The notes under the pieces: model-generated
Database searches by the model: none
Seen by the model: only the letters and a program-made list of their open reading frames with translations
Told to the model about the DNA's origin: nothing
In this document: positions 1 through 7,572 of the stretch, piece by piece
Numbering within the stretch: the first letter of the stretch is position 1
Layout of the letters: each line of letters opens with the position of its first letter
DNA from: Mitsuokella sp047974105
GTDB taxonomy: Bacteria > Bacillota > Negativicutes > Selenomonadales > Selenomonadaceae
Direction of reading: 5' to 3'
Assembly (NCBI RefSeq): GCF_047974105.1
Contig: NZ_JBHYRS010000009.1
Span: forward strand, 14,400 to 78,399
DNA: 64,000 nt
Made by a program: the position numbers and the translations under genes

Positions 1-53
1 TGCAGCATGGTCAGATTCGTCTGCTCACGGCAGAGCCGTGTAATACTATCCAT
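1..53 (-). CDS. 5' end of an unidentified gene (runs off the window)
   Basis: An ATG at 53-51 is preceded by GAGGTG at good ribosome-binding distance and opens a frame that stays open to the window edge (17 codons, beginning MDSITRLCRE). It is on the same strand as tsaD but separated from it by an intrinsic terminator at 168-199, so it is probably a separate unit. The visible residues are too few to name a family. Confidence 0.45.
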   Translation of the reverse strand, partial: MDSITRLCREQTNLTML

Positions 54-167
54 CTTATCCGCACCTCACTCTTACACTTTTGCTTTATAGTATAGCAGAA
101 AACGTTTAATTTGTAATGTACTATCCGTAAAATGATACAAGTAATAGAATATTTTCCGAAAAGACAA

Positions 168-199
168 AAAGGACTGCTGTACAGAGGCAGCAGTCCTTT
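168..199 (-). terminator. Intrinsic terminator of the tsaE-tsaB-rimI-tsaD operon
   Basis: A perfect 12-bp stem (168-179 with 188-199, arms AAAGGACTGCTG/CAGCAGTCCTTT) with an 8-nt loop is followed on the minus strand by TTTTTGTCTTTT. It lies 45 bp past the tsaD stop. Confidence 0.9.
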
Positions 200-244
200 G
201 ACAGGGAATCCACATTGATTCCAAAATCTCTATTCTGTATACGG

Positions 245-1267
245 TTATTTCTCTTCCAAACCAAGTCCCGGCACGGCATTGAGGTATAAATCGCTGAAAT
301 CGCCGTGTTTGGCCTGATAATAGCCGCGGCAGGCAATCATGGCCGCGTTGTCCGTGCAGAGAATGCGATTCGGATAGAAGAAGCGGATGCCCGTTTCTTC
401 GGCACGTTTACGCAGTCTTGCCTCAAGCCCGCTGTTCGCCGCCACGCCGCCGGCGAGTACAAGCGTGTCACGTCCCGCTTCCTGCACGGCGTCAAACGCT
501 TTTTCTACCAGCACTTCCACAACAGAATGCTGGAACGAAGCGGCAATATCCGCTTTCTGCAGCTCATGCCCCTTCATCTTCTCGCTGTTGATGTAATTCA
601 GCACAGCCGATTTCAAGCCACTGAAGCTGAACTCGTAATTGCCTTTTTCCTCAAGAGCACGCGGGAAATCAATGGCCAGAGGATTGCCCTCTTTTGCCAG
701 CGCATCAATGCGCGGACCGCCCGGATACGGCAGTCCCATGACGCGGGCAATCTTATCAAAAGCTTCGCCTGCCGCATCGTCGCGCGTCTGTCCCATCATA
801 TGGAAACGGTCGTAACCGCGCACGTCGACAAGTGCCGTATGGCCGCCTGAAACAACAAGAGCCATGAATGGCGGCTCAAGCTCTGGTTCCGCCAAAAAGT
901 TAGCAAAAATATGCCCTTCAAGGTGATTGACCCCGATGAGCGGCTTATCAAGGGCAAAGGCAAGTGCCTTCGCTGCTGAAACGCCGACCAGCAAAGCTCC
1001 CACAAGGCCCGGACCATATGTCACGGCGACCTGGTCGATGTCTTTGAGCGTTACGCCTGCCTGACGCACAGCCTCATCAATGACCGGCATGATATTGACG
1101 ATGTGTTTGCGCGAAGCGATTTCCGGCACCACGCCGCCAAACTTCTGATGAATCGGAATCTGCGTCGAGATGACATTGGACAAAATCGTGCGGCCGCCGC
1201 GCAGTACGGCCGCCGAAGTCTCATCGCAGCTCGACTCGATTCCCAGAGTCAGGATTTCTTCTTCCAC
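245..1267 (-). CDS. tsaD: tRNA N6-adenosine threonylcarbamoyltransferase TsaD
   Basis: 340 aa, normal length for the Kae1/Qri7/TsaD family. TsaD transfers the threonylcarbamoyl group from TC-AMP to A37 of ANN-decoding tRNAs (t6A), working with TsaB and TsaE. The metal-binding signature NHLEGH is at residues 114-119, and the N-terminal LGIESSCDET and later VVSGGHT segments are the family's ASKHA phosphate-binding motifs. The start codon is GTG at 1267, preceded by a GAGAGGG ribosome site. It is the last gene of a four-gene minus-strand operon (tsaE-tsaB-rimI-tsaD), so the t6A machinery is encoded together except for TsaC/Sua5, which is not in the window. Confidence 0.97.
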   Translation of the reverse strand: MEEEILTLGIESSCDETSAAVLRGGRTILSNVISTQIPIHQKFGGVVPEIASRKHIVNIMPVIDEAVRQAGVTLKDIDQVAVTYGPGLVGALLVGVSAAKALAFALDKPLIGVNHLEGHIFANFLAEPELEPPFMALVVSGGHTALVDVRGYDRFHMMGQTRDDAAGEAFDKIARVMGLPYPGGPRIDALAKEGNPLAIDFPRALEEKGNYEFSFSGLKSAVLNYINSEKMKGHELQKADIAASFQHSVVEVLVEKAFDAVQEAGRDTLVLAGGVAANSGLEARLRKRAEETGIRFFYPNRILCTDNAAMIACRGYYQAKHGDFSDLYLNAVPGLGLEEK

Positions 1268-1356
1268 GCTATCCCTCTCTCCTCATAAACTGACTAAAAT
1301 TAGCTTAAACTGACATAAATTGGCATAAACTGGCAAAAGCCATTTCGCCCGTTTCT

Positions 1357-1809
1357 TTATAATTTCGTATTCCACATGATGATGGCATCCTCGCCATTAT
1401 CATGGTAGTATTTTTTACGGACACCGGCTTCGCGAAAGCCATAATGTGCATAAAGGGCGCGTGCCGGCGCATTCGACGGCCGCACCTCGAGCGTCATGGC
1501 CGTGACGCCGCGCTTTTTCACCATCTCAATGAGCCTGCCCAAAAGCTCTGTCCCGACTTTCTGCCCGCGGTATGCCGGCAAAATGGCAATATTCGTGATC
1601 TGTGCCTCTTCCAAAGAAATCCAGCAGCCCACATAGCCGATGACTTTTTGACCGTCTAGAGCCAGCAAATAACAGGTATTCTCGCTTGCGGCTTCCCGCC
1701 AAAACGATTCTCTCGACCACGGAATGGCAAAACACGCCTTTTCGACGGTTTCTACAGCTTCGGCGTCCTCGGGCTTCATTTCGCGGAAGCTCAGACCCAC
1801 CGGCTTCAT
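1357..1809 (-). CDS. rimI: Ribosomal-protein-alanine N-acetyltransferase RimI-like (GNAT)
   Basis: 150 aa GNAT acetyltransferase. The acetyl-CoA binding segment (ILPAYRGQKVGTELL) and the C-terminal motif LEVRPSNAPARALYAHYGF are typical of RimI, which acetylates the N terminus of ribosomal protein S18. A longer frame begins at 1839, but the ATG at 1809 overlaps the tsaB stop as ATGA and has GGAGG seven bases upstream, so this start was chosen. Its place between tsaB and tsaD is the usual Firmicute arrangement. The exact protein substrate in this organism is inferred from the family. Confidence 0.9.
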   Translation of the reverse strand: MKPVGLSFREMKPEDAEAVETVEKACFAIPWSRESFWREAASENTCYLLALDGQKVIGYVGCWISLEEAQITNIAILPAYRGQKVGTELLGRLIEMVKKRGVTAMTLEVRPSNAPARALYAHYGFREAGVRKKYYHDNGEDAIIMWNTKL

Positions 1810-2516
1810 TTGGCTGCCTCCGGATGACGTTTTTCCCAAAGGACCTCTGCTTCACTGCGGCGAATGTAGACAGGCTCCATGTTCATGACATTATCACGGT
1901 GTCCTGCAGCAAATTCTTCCAAACCAAGCATGGCTACGCAGGCAGCGCGCGGCATGATGAGATGCGCCGGTGCCACTGTGACATTTTGAGGCAGCTCCAT
2001 TTTCCCGCGCACGCGTTTTGCCGCAACATCGCCTAAGAGCACGCAAGGACGTCCCGACTCCGCACATTCCGCGATGATTTCTGCAAGCGGCAGGACTTCT
2101 ACGGACTGCATGACCTGCAGCTTCCCGTCCTGCCATTCATAGCTTTCACGGTAGGCATTGCCCTTTTGCGCATCGAGCAGGCTGACGATGCGCAGCCCTG
2201 GCACCGGATAGTGATAGGCAAGTGCCTTTAATGTCGAAACACCGACAATCGGCAGGTTCAGGGCATAGGCCATGGCCTTGGCCGCGGCCAGTCCGATGCG
2301 CAGGCCCGTAAAGGAGCCTGGACCGATGCTGACGGCAATGCCTTCAAGCTGCTCTTTTTTGCCCCCTGCCATCGCGAGGACTTTCTCGATATGCGGCATG
2401 AGCGTTTCCGAATGCGTGAGCTTTGCCTGCATCGTAAGCTCAGCCGCGAGTTTATCAGCAGAAGCCACAGCCACACTCGAAACCTGCGTGGCCGTATCAA
2501 TGGCTAAAATAGACAA
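1806..2516 (-). CDS. tsaB: tRNA threonylcarbamoyladenosine biosynthesis protein TsaB
   Basis: 236 aa. It starts MSILAIDTATQVSSVAV, the ASKHA-fold opening typical of TsaB, and contains ITVSIGPGSF-type motif (residues IAVSIGPGSFTGLRIG). TsaB is the non-catalytic paralogue of TsaD that forms the TsaBDE complex for t6A synthesis. It overlaps tsaE by 20 bp and rimI by 4 bp, indicating translational coupling. Length and motifs are normal. Confidence 0.96.
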   Translation of the reverse strand: MSILAIDTATQVSSVAVASADKLAAELTMQAKLTHSETLMPHIEKVLAMAGGKKEQLEGIAVSIGPGSFTGLRIGLAAAKAMAYALNLPIVGVSTLKALAYHYPVPGLRIVSLLDAQKGNAYRESYEWQDGKLQVMQSVEVLPLAEIIAECAESGRPCVLLGDVAAKRVRGKMELPQNVTVAPAHLIMPRAACVAMLGLEEFAAGHRDNVMNMEPVYIRRSEAEVLWEKRHPEAAK

Positions 2517-2979
2517 ATGACTCCAACTCCTTTATGAATTCCTGATAGCGCTCTCCGACGCTTGCGAAAGTAATCCTGCGTCCATCCTCCTGAAACTCCG
2601 ATTTCTCGATATGGACCTCGACATAATCCTCCGGCATACACTGCGGAAACTTATCCGACCATTCAATGACGACGATTCCCTCGGGATCTTCCGTATATTC
2701 GTAGAAGCCAATATCTTCAAGCTCCTCCTCGGATTCCAGACGATAGAGGTCAAAATGATAGATGGGGCATATTCCTTCATATACATTCATGAGATTGAAT
2801 GTCGGACTTGTGACCTCTCCCTCTACCCCCAGAGTACGCGCAAGGCTCTGAACAAACAGTGTCTTGCCGACGCCAAGGTCTCCTTCCAGGCACAGTACGG
2901 TTCCCTCCCGGATCTTTTGTCCGACAAGCTCTGCTATATGGGCAGTTTCCTCGGGAGAATTCGTTGTACAGGTAAACAT
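2497..2979 (-). CDS. tsaE: tRNA threonylcarbamoyladenosine biosynthesis ATPase TsaE
   Basis: 160 aa P-loop ATPase with Walker A GDLGVGKT and the family's SPTFNLMNVYEG and HFDLYRL segments. TsaE powers turnover of the TsaBDE complex that makes t6A in tRNA. It is the first gene of the operon; a GGAGAG ribosome site precedes the ATG and a promoter with extended -10 lies at 3047-3075. Confidence 0.96.
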   Translation of the reverse strand: MFTCTTNSPEETAHIAELVGQKIREGTVLCLEGDLGVGKTLFVQSLARTLGVEGEVTSPTFNLMNVYEGICPIYHFDLYRLESEEELEDIGFYEYTEDPEGIVVIEWSDKFPQCMPEDYVEVHIEKSEFQEDGRRITFASVGERYQEFIKELESFVYFSH

Positions 2980-3046
2980 TTCGTGTATTATCTCTCCTAT
3001 ATATAGTTAAAAATGAACACATAAAATCATGCATATTCAATTTATC

Positions 3047-3075
3047 ATTATATCACACGGAGCAGATTCGGTAAA
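3047..3075 (-). promoter_or_regulatory. Promoter of the tsaE operon
   Basis: On the minus strand TTTACC (3075-3070), a 17-bp spacer, then TATAAT (3052-3047) preceded by TGA, which makes an extended -10. It sits about 70 bp upstream of the tsaE start. Confidence 0.65.
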
Positions 3076-3099
3076 TTCCTCCACATGCCAGCCCGCCAT

Positions 3100-3121
3100 G
3101 ATAATTTAGATAATTATTATC
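3100..3121. promoter_or_regulatory. Candidate Fur/PerR-family operator
   Basis: GATAAT, three bases, then GATAAT-T-ATTATC (3109-3121), a perfect 6-1-6 palindrome. It resembles the repeated-hexamer Fur box and the PerR box. It lies between the tsaE operon and the divergent rubrerythrin gene, and a TATAAA at 3138 would make a plus-strand promoter overlapping it. An oxidative-stress or iron regulator acting on rubrerythrin is plausible, but the box is about 230 bp from that start codon. Confidence 0.35.
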
Positions 3122-3150
3122 CGTAGAAAATTTATTTTATAAAATGAGCA

Positions 3151-3213
3151 AATTGGCGATATTAAGAGATTGAGTGAGAATAAAGCAGATATTTCCTCTT
3201 AATCGCCAGATTT
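3151..3213. other. Long imperfect inverted repeat upstream of rubrerythrin
   Basis: AATTGGCGATATTAAGAG (3151-3168) pairs with CCTCTTAATCGCCAGATTT (3195-3213) apart from a two-base bulge and one extra base. It can fold as a stem with a 27-nt loop. No T-run follows directly, so it is not a standard intrinsic terminator; it may be a leader structure or an operator. Confidence 0.4.
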
Positions 3214-3241
3214 CGCTATTTCTATTTTATCCCATATGACG

Positions 3242-3299
3242 TATAATCAAAGCATAGCAAGTGAGCTACACCGATTGACACAAAGAACAAATCAATCGG
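3242..3299 (+). promoter_or_regulatory. Probable rubrerythrin promoter region with 8-bp inverted repeat
   Basis: TATAAT at 3242-3247 is a good -10 but its -35 is weak. Downstream an exact inverted repeat CCGATTGA (3271-3278) / TCAATCGG (3292-3299) lies between the presumed start of transcription and the ribosome site, where a repressor or RNA hairpin could act. Confidence 0.35.
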
Positions 3300-3350
3300 G
3301 ATTCACCTATGATGTGTATGTATATCAAGATATATTAGGAGGCTTTTATT

Positions 3351-3896
3351 ATGAAAAAGTTTGTTTGCACGGTTTGCGGTTATGTTTATGAAGGCGAAGC
3401 AGCTCCGGCTGAATGCCCGATCTGCCATGCTCCGGCTTCCAAGTTCGTTGAGCAGAGCGACACGATGACGTTTGCTGATGAGCATCATGTCGGCGTTGCA
3501 AAAGACGTTGATCCGCGCATCATCGAAGGTCTGCGTCAGAACTTCACGGGCGAGTGCTCCGAAGTCGGCATGTACCTCGCTATGAGCCGTCAGGCTGACC
3601 GCGAAGGTTATCCGGAAATCGCAGAAGCTTACAAACGCTACGCTTTTGAAGAAGCAGAGCATGCTTCCAAATTCGCTGAACTCCTCGGCGAAGTCCTCAC
3701 GGACAGCACGAAGAAGAACCTGACGATGCGTATCGATGCAGAGCACGGCGCCTGCGCTGGCAAGAAAGAGCTCGCAACGCTCGCTAAGCAGCTCGGCCTC
3801 GACGCTGTTCATGACACGGTTCATGAGATGGCTAAGGACGAAGCTCGCCATGGCCGCGGCTTCAAGGGCCTGTTCGACCGTTACTTCGGTAAATAA
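3351..3896 (+). CDS. Rubrerythrin, N-terminal rubredoxin-like ('reverse') type
   Basis: 181 aa. An N-terminal rubredoxin-like iron site (C6-x2-C9 and C22-x2-C25) is followed by a ferritin-like diiron domain with Glu/His motifs such as EEAEHASKF and DEARHGRGF. Classical rubrerythrin has the rubredoxin domain at the C terminus, so this is the reversed order found in anaerobic Firmicutes. The family reduces hydrogen peroxide in the cytoplasm, here presumably protecting an anaerobe. AGGAGG precedes the ATG. It is monocistronic, ending at the terminator at 3956-3987. Confidence 0.93.
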   Translation: MKKFVCTVCGYVYEGEAAPAECPICHAPASKFVEQSDTMTFADEHHVGVAKDVDPRIIEGLRQNFTGECSEVGMYLAMSRQADREGYPEIAEAYKRYAFEEAEHASKFAELLGEVLTDSTKKNLTMRIDAEHGACAGKKELATLAKQLGLDAVHDTVHEMAKDEARHGRGFKGLFDRYFGK

Positions 3897-3955
3897 TCCC
3901 TTATCCTTCAAAAAGTCCCATTTCTGGAACAAAACTCCTAAACATCATATAAAGG

Positions 3956-3987
3956 ACACCCTGCAGCGCATCCGCAGGGTGTTTTGG
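3956..3987 (+). terminator. Intrinsic terminator of rubrerythrin
   Basis: A 9-bp perfect stem ACACCCTGC (3956-3964) / GCAGGGTGT (3974-3982) is followed by TTTTGGT. Confidence 0.8.
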
Positions 3988-4026
3988 TATATTCATGTAT
4001 ACAATTCGCTTTTTTATGCATCTCTA

Positions 4027-4055
4027 TTGCAATCGAGCCAAAAAAGTTTTATACT
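4027..4055 (+). promoter_or_regulatory. Promoter of the lysine/ornithine decarboxylase
   Basis: TTGCAA (4027-4032), 17-bp spacer, TATACT (4050-4055). Transcription would begin near 4062, giving a leader of about 105 nt that contains a terminator hairpin and a small ORF. Confidence 0.65.
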
Positions 4056-4079
4056 ATCCCTAACCTGAAATGTTGCAAC

Positions 4080-4124
4080 GGAGCAAGATATGAGGCCTTG
4101 CCTTGTGTCCTGCTCCATTTTTTT
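4080..4124 (+). terminator. Leader terminator/attenuator upstream of the decarboxylase
   Basis: GGAGCA (4080-4085) pairs with TGCTCC (4111-4116), with extra possible pairing inside (CAAG/CTTG), and is followed by ATTTTTTT. It lies between the promoter and the coding sequence, so it would stop transcription unless disrupted. The 5' arm GGAGCA is also the Shine-Dalgarno of the small ORF at 4090. Confidence 0.6.
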
Positions 4125-4170
4125 CAGGGTGTCAAAACTATACTATCATACAGGAAGGGTTGTGTTATGA
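4090..4170 (+). CDS. Candidate 26-codon leader peptide upstream of the decarboxylase
   Basis: ATG at 4090 follows GGAG by six bases and opens 26 codons (begins MRPCLVSCSI, ends HTGRVVL). Its TGA at 4168-4170 overlaps the decarboxylase ATG at 4167 (ATGA), so the two would be translationally coupled. The Shine-Dalgarno is inside the 5' arm of the leader terminator and the 3' arm is inside the ORF, so translating ribosomes would melt the terminator. Whether the peptide is made is unproven; the arrangement recalls the ornithine-sensing leader peptide ahead of E. coli speF, although no sequence similarity is claimed. An even shorter frame (4070-4093, seven codons) ends overlapping this start but lacks a ribosome site. 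Confidence 0.4.
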   Translation: MRPCLVSCSIFFRVSKLYYHTGRVVL

Positions 4171-5375
4171 GAAGCTTTCTCTTAAGTGAAAATGAAATGA
4201 ACGAACTGTGCAGGAGACAGGAGACGCCTTTTCTCGTGCTGTCCACGGACAAGGCTGCCGAAAATTACGCATTCCTGCGCAAGCACCTGCCGCGCGCCGG
4301 CATTTATTATGCCATCAAGGCGAATCCGCAGCCAGATGTCCTCAAACGCCTTGCCTCCATGGGCTCCCATTTCGATGTGGCTTCGGCCGGTGAAATGGAA
4401 ATCCTGCATGAGGCAGGCATCGATGGTTCACGCATGATTTATGCAAATCCGGTGCACGATAAGCGCGGCCTTATGGCTGCCGCCCGCCTTGGCGTCAAAC
4501 GCTTTACATTCGATGATGCCAGCGAGATTGCCAAAATCGCCAAATACGTGCCGGATGCCGACGTGCTCGTGCGCGTACAGGTCCAAAACAGCAAGGCCCT
4601 CGTCGATCTCAACACGAAATTCGGCGTACCGCTTGCTGAGGCACTGCCCCTCTTAAAGCAGGCAGAAGACGCAGGACTCCATGCCAAGGGCATCTGTTTC
4701 CACGTTGGCAGCCAGTCCCTTTCTACAGCGGCTTACGAAGAGGCCCTGCTGCTCGTCCATCACCTTTTCACCGAAGCGGAAGCTTCCGGACTTCACCTCA
4801 CCGATCTCGATATCGGCGGCGGCTTCCCGATTCCTTCAGCCAACGGCCTGCATATTGACCTTGCCGCCATGCTCGAAGCCATCAACCGCCAAATCGACCG
4901 CCTGTTTCCAGAGACACAGGTCTGGACGGAGCCGGGCCGCTTCATCTGCGGCACAGCCATGAATCTCGTGACTTCAGTCATCGGTACGAAGATGCGAGGC
5001 GATAAGCCATGGTACATTCTCGACGAGGGCATCTACGGCGTATTTTCGGGCATCCTGTTCGACCACTGGGAATACCCGCTGCACTGCTTCGGCCGTGGCA
5101 AAAAAATTCCTTCAACATTTGCGGGGCCGAGCTGCGACGGCATCGATGTGCTCTACCGCGACTTCCCCGCACCGAAGCTCGCCATCGGCGACAAGGTGCT
5201 TGTCGGCAATATCGGTGCCTACACGACCGTCTCAGCCACGCATTTCAACGGTTTTGAGCCAGCCCCCATCCTCATATGGGAAAAACAGGCCGACCTCATC
5301 GCCAAACGGCAGCAAGATTTTTCTGCAAATGAAAACGACGATACAGAAGAAAATCAGCGTCTTCTCCGGCTCTGA
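4167..5375 (+). CDS. ldc: Lysine/ornithine decarboxylase (PLP fold type III)
   Basis: 402 aa. It closely matches my memory of the Selenomonas ruminantium lysine/ornithine decarboxylase, including PLP-binding Lys51 in YYAIKANP, FHVGSQS, DIGGGFP, WTEPGRF and the active-site Cys segment GPSCDGIDV. The family is eukaryotic-ODC-like, distinct from the large AAT-fold bacterial decarboxylases. It decarboxylates lysine to cadaverine and ornithine to putrescine; in Selenomonas cadaverine is covalently linked to peptidoglycan and anchors the outer membrane through SLH-domain proteins. The frame is open upstream to 3984, but the ATG at 4167 matches the known N terminus. It is monocistronic and ends at a bidirectional terminator. 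Confidence 0.93.
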   Translation: MRSFLLSENEMNELCRRQETPFLVLSTDKAAENYAFLRKHLPRAGIYYAIKANPQPDVLKRLASMGSHFDVASAGEMEILHEAGIDGSRMIYANPVHDKRGLMAAARLGVKRFTFDDASEIAKIAKYVPDADVLVRVQVQNSKALVDLNTKFGVPLAEALPLLKQAEDAGLHAKGICFHVGSQSLSTAAYEEALLLVHHLFTEAEASGLHLTDLDIGGGFPIPSANGLHIDLAAMLEAINRQIDRLFPETQVWTEPGRFICGTAMNLVTSVIGTKMRGDKPWYILDEGIYGVFSGILFDHWEYPLHCFGRGKKIPSTFAGPSCDGIDVLYRDFPAPKLAIGDKVLVGNIGAYTTVSATHFNGFEPAPILIWEKQADLIAKRQQDFSANENDDTEENQRLLRL

Positions 5376-5390
5376 TTCCTTCTAAGCAAA

Positions 5391-5436
5391 AAACAGCCAC
5401 ACTGTCTCATATTGTATGGTGACAGTGTGGCTGTTT
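5391..5436. terminator. Bidirectional terminator between ldc and the ABC-F gene
   Basis: A 16-bp perfect stem (5391-5406 with 5421-5436) is flanked by A-run and T-run on both sides, so it serves the two convergent genes. Confidence 0.92.
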
Positions 5437-5445
5437 TTTTATGGA

Positions 5446-7002
5446 TCAGACAATCTTTGTCGACCAGCTCTCGATATTCCAGACGGTATCGACGAGGTCT
5501 TCGTAAAAGTCGGGTTCGTGCGAGACGAGCAGCAGGGTGCCTTTGTACTCCTGCAGAGCGCGCTTGAGCTCTTTTTTCGCTTCGACATCGAGGTGGTTGG
5601 TCGGCTCGTCGAGCACGAGCAGGTTGACAGGCTTCTGCATGATCTTCGCGAGTCGGACTTTGGCTGCCTCGCCGCCCGAAAGGGCCGTCATTTTCGTCGT
5701 AATGTGCTCATTCGTCAGGCCGCAGGAGGCAAGCGCCGCGCGGACCTCGAAATTTGTCATGCTCGGATATTCCTGCCAGAGTTCGTCGAGGGCCGTATTC
5801 ATATTGCCCTTGGCTTCTTCCTGCTCAAAATAACCGACCGAGACGAATTCGCCCTGTTCAATTTCACCGGCAAACGGCTTGATGATGCCAAGGAGTGTCT
5901 TTAAGAGCGTCGATTTGCCGAGGCCGTTCGTGCCGCGGATGGCGATTTTCTTATTGCGTTCGACCTTGATGTCGACGGGTTTTGTCAGGGCCGAATCGTA
6001 GCCGAGCACGAGGCGCTGCGCCTCGATGACAAAGCGCGACGGCGTGCGGTCCTGCTGGAAATGGAAATGCGGTTTCGGCTTTTCCTGACGCTTCGTCAGA
6101 ATTTCCATTTTGTCGAGCTTTTTCTGACGGCTGTTCGCCATGCCGCGCGTCGCGACGCGGGCCTTATTGCGCTGGATGAAATCCTGCTCCTTTTTGATTT
6201 CGGCCTGCTGGCGCTCGTAAGCAGCTTCTTCCTGACGGCGCTTCAGTGCGGCCATTTCCTCGAATTTCTCATAGCTGCCCGTGTAGCGCGTGAGCTGCAG
6301 ATTGTCGACGTGCCAGATGACATTCGTCACGGCGTTGAGGAACGGCACATCGTGCGAAATGACGATAAAGGCGTTTTCGTAGTTGATGAGATAATTCTTG
6401 AGCCATTCGATGTGCTCAGCATCGAGGTAATTCGTCGGCTCGTCGAGCAGCAGAATCTCGGGGTTCTCCAAGAGGAGTTTTGTCAAAAGGACCTTCGTAC
6501 GCTGGCCGCCCGAAAGCTCGTCGACTTTGCGCTCAAGGCCAATATCCCGCAGGCCCAGACCGCCCGCGACTTCCTCGATGCGCGCGTCAATCGTGTAGTA
6601 GCTGCCGGCTTCGAGGATATCCTGAATGTCGCCGACATCCTTCATAAGTTTGTCCATTTCCTCCGGCGTTGCCTCGCCCATCTTGTCGTAAGCCGCGAGC
6701 ATCTCCTGCTCGAGCTGCACGAGGTGGTCAAAAGCCGTGCGCAGCGTCTCGCGGATCGTCATGCCTGGCTGCAGCACGGCGTGCTGGTCGAGGTAGCCGA
6801 CTTTCGTGCGCTTCGCCCAAGTGACCGTGCCGGCATCCGGCGTGAGTTTGCCCGTGATGATGGACATAAAGGTCGACTTGCCCTCGCCGTTCGCGCCGAC
6901 CAGCGCCACATGCTCGCCTTTTAAAAGGCGAAACGATACATCCTCAAAAATCTCCCGCCCGCCATAGCTGTGCGAAAGATGCGAAACCTCCAATACGCTC
7001 AT
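5446..7002 (-). CDS. ABC-F family ATPase, YfmM-like
   Basis: 518 aa with two ABC ATPase domains and no membrane segment. Walker A motifs are GANGEGKST and GTNGLGKST, signatures LSGGQ and LSGGE, and Walker B segments LLLDEPTNYLD and LVLDEPTNHLD. Between the domains is a charged linker (about residues 240-310) that reaches the ribosomal peptidyl-transferase centre in this family. It closely resembles B. subtilis YfmM in length and sequence. ABC-F proteins act on ribosomes (stall rescue, antibiotic protection); the precise role here is not known. The gene sits behind a leader with its own terminator (7041-7072), an arrangement common for regulated ABC-F genes. Confidence 0.93.
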   Translation of the reverse strand: MSVLEVSHLSHSYGGREIFEDVSFRLLKGEHVALVGANGEGKSTFMSIITGKLTPDAGTVTWAKRTKVGYLDQHAVLQPGMTIRETLRTAFDHLVQLEQEMLAAYDKMGEATPEEMDKLMKDVGDIQDILEAGSYYTIDARIEEVAGGLGLRDIGLERKVDELSGGQRTKVLLTKLLLENPEILLLDEPTNYLDAEHIEWLKNYLINYENAFIVISHDVPFLNAVTNVIWHVDNLQLTRYTGSYEKFEEMAALKRRQEEAAYERQQAEIKKEQDFIQRNKARVATRGMANSRQKKLDKMEILTKRQEKPKPHFHFQQDRTPSRFVIEAQRLVLGYDSALTKPVDIKVERNKKIAIRGTNGLGKSTLLKTLLGIIKPFAGEIEQGEFVSVGYFEQEEAKGNMNTALDELWQEYPSMTNFEVRAALASCGLTNEHITTKMTALSGGEAAKVRLAKIMQKPVNLLVLDEPTNHLDVEAKKELKRALQEYKGTLLLVSHEPDFYEDLVDTVWNIESWSTKIV

Positions 7003-7040
7003 GAATTTCTCCTTTTCCTTCCATAATATAGAGCCTGTCC

Positions 7041-7072
7041 ATAAAAAAGAGGCTGCGCGTGCAGTCTCTTCG
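7041..7072 (-). terminator. Terminator/attenuator in the ABC-F gene leader
   Basis: AGAGGCTGC (7048-7056) pairs with GCAGTCTCT (7061-7069) with one G-U, loop GCGT; on the minus strand it is followed by TTTTTTATGG. It is 40 bp before the ABC-F start and about 15 nt after the presumed transcription start from the promoter at 7092, so it can act as an attenuator as well as ending the upstream gene. Confidence 0.7.
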
Positions 7073-7091
7073 AAAAATCATCTGATGTTTT

Positions 7092-7100
7092 ATTATACCA
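7092..7100 (-). promoter_or_regulatory. Extended -10 promoter of the ABC-F gene
   Basis: Minus strand TGGTATAAT (7100-7092) matches the extended -10 consensus; the -35 is weak. Transcription would start near 7085, just before the leader hairpin. Confidence 0.5.
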
Positions 7101-7204
7101 TAGAGCACACGCCGCGAAAAGGCGAAATCCTGCCGCTGTTCAGCGTCTGCTCCGCCGCTGTTTTGCCGGCTGCTTCGACTCTATTGCAGCCGCCTCATCG
7201 CATA

Positions 7205-7486
7205 TTATTTTTTCTCAGGCGGCTGCGGCGCATTGCGCTTGCCGGCAATCCACTCCTTGAGAGTCTCGCGGTCCATCGGCGGCAGGTCCTCTTTTTTGAC
7301 CTCCGACCATGCCTGTGCCTGCTTCATGCAGAAGTACACGCCGCCGATGCCCAGCACCAGACAGATGATGCCCCAAAGATACGACGCCGTATACACAAGA
7401 TACGCTCCCCCGAGCGTCACAAACATAAAAAACACCGAATTCCATGTCTGCACCATCATATTGAAATACTTCGGCATAGACCGCAT
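7205..7486 (-). CDS. Small two-helix membrane protein, unknown function
   Basis: 93 aa. Two hydrophobic segments (about residues 17-33 and 36-54) are followed by a charged tail ending in a Pro/Lys-rich stretch. The frame is open upstream through the tRNA-Pro gene, but ATG 7486 has GGGGGAG five bases upstream, so translation is placed there. No family recognised. It lies downstream of tRNA-Pro and its terminator, alone between two terminators. Confidence 0.7.
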   Translation of the reverse strand: MRSMPKYFNMMVQTWNSVFFMFVTLGGAYLVYTASYLWGIICLVLGIGGVYFCMKQAQAWSEVKKEDLPPMDRETLKEWIAGKRNAPQPPEKK

Positions 7487-7572
7487 AGCGACTCCCCCTT
7501 GGTTTCCCATATTTTTTCCATAGAAGCTTTTCTTACAGCTCTTTTTAACACTATTATACCATAGGAAGTAAT

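Noticed and set aside
3984..4166. In-frame upstream extension of the decarboxylase
   Set aside because: It has no ribosome site and would lengthen the protein by 61 residues beyond the known family start; the ATG at 4167 is chosen.
7020..7085. ATG-started frame in the ABC-F leader
   Set aside because: No ribosome site, and it continues out of phase into the ABC-F gene rather than ending as a leader peptide.
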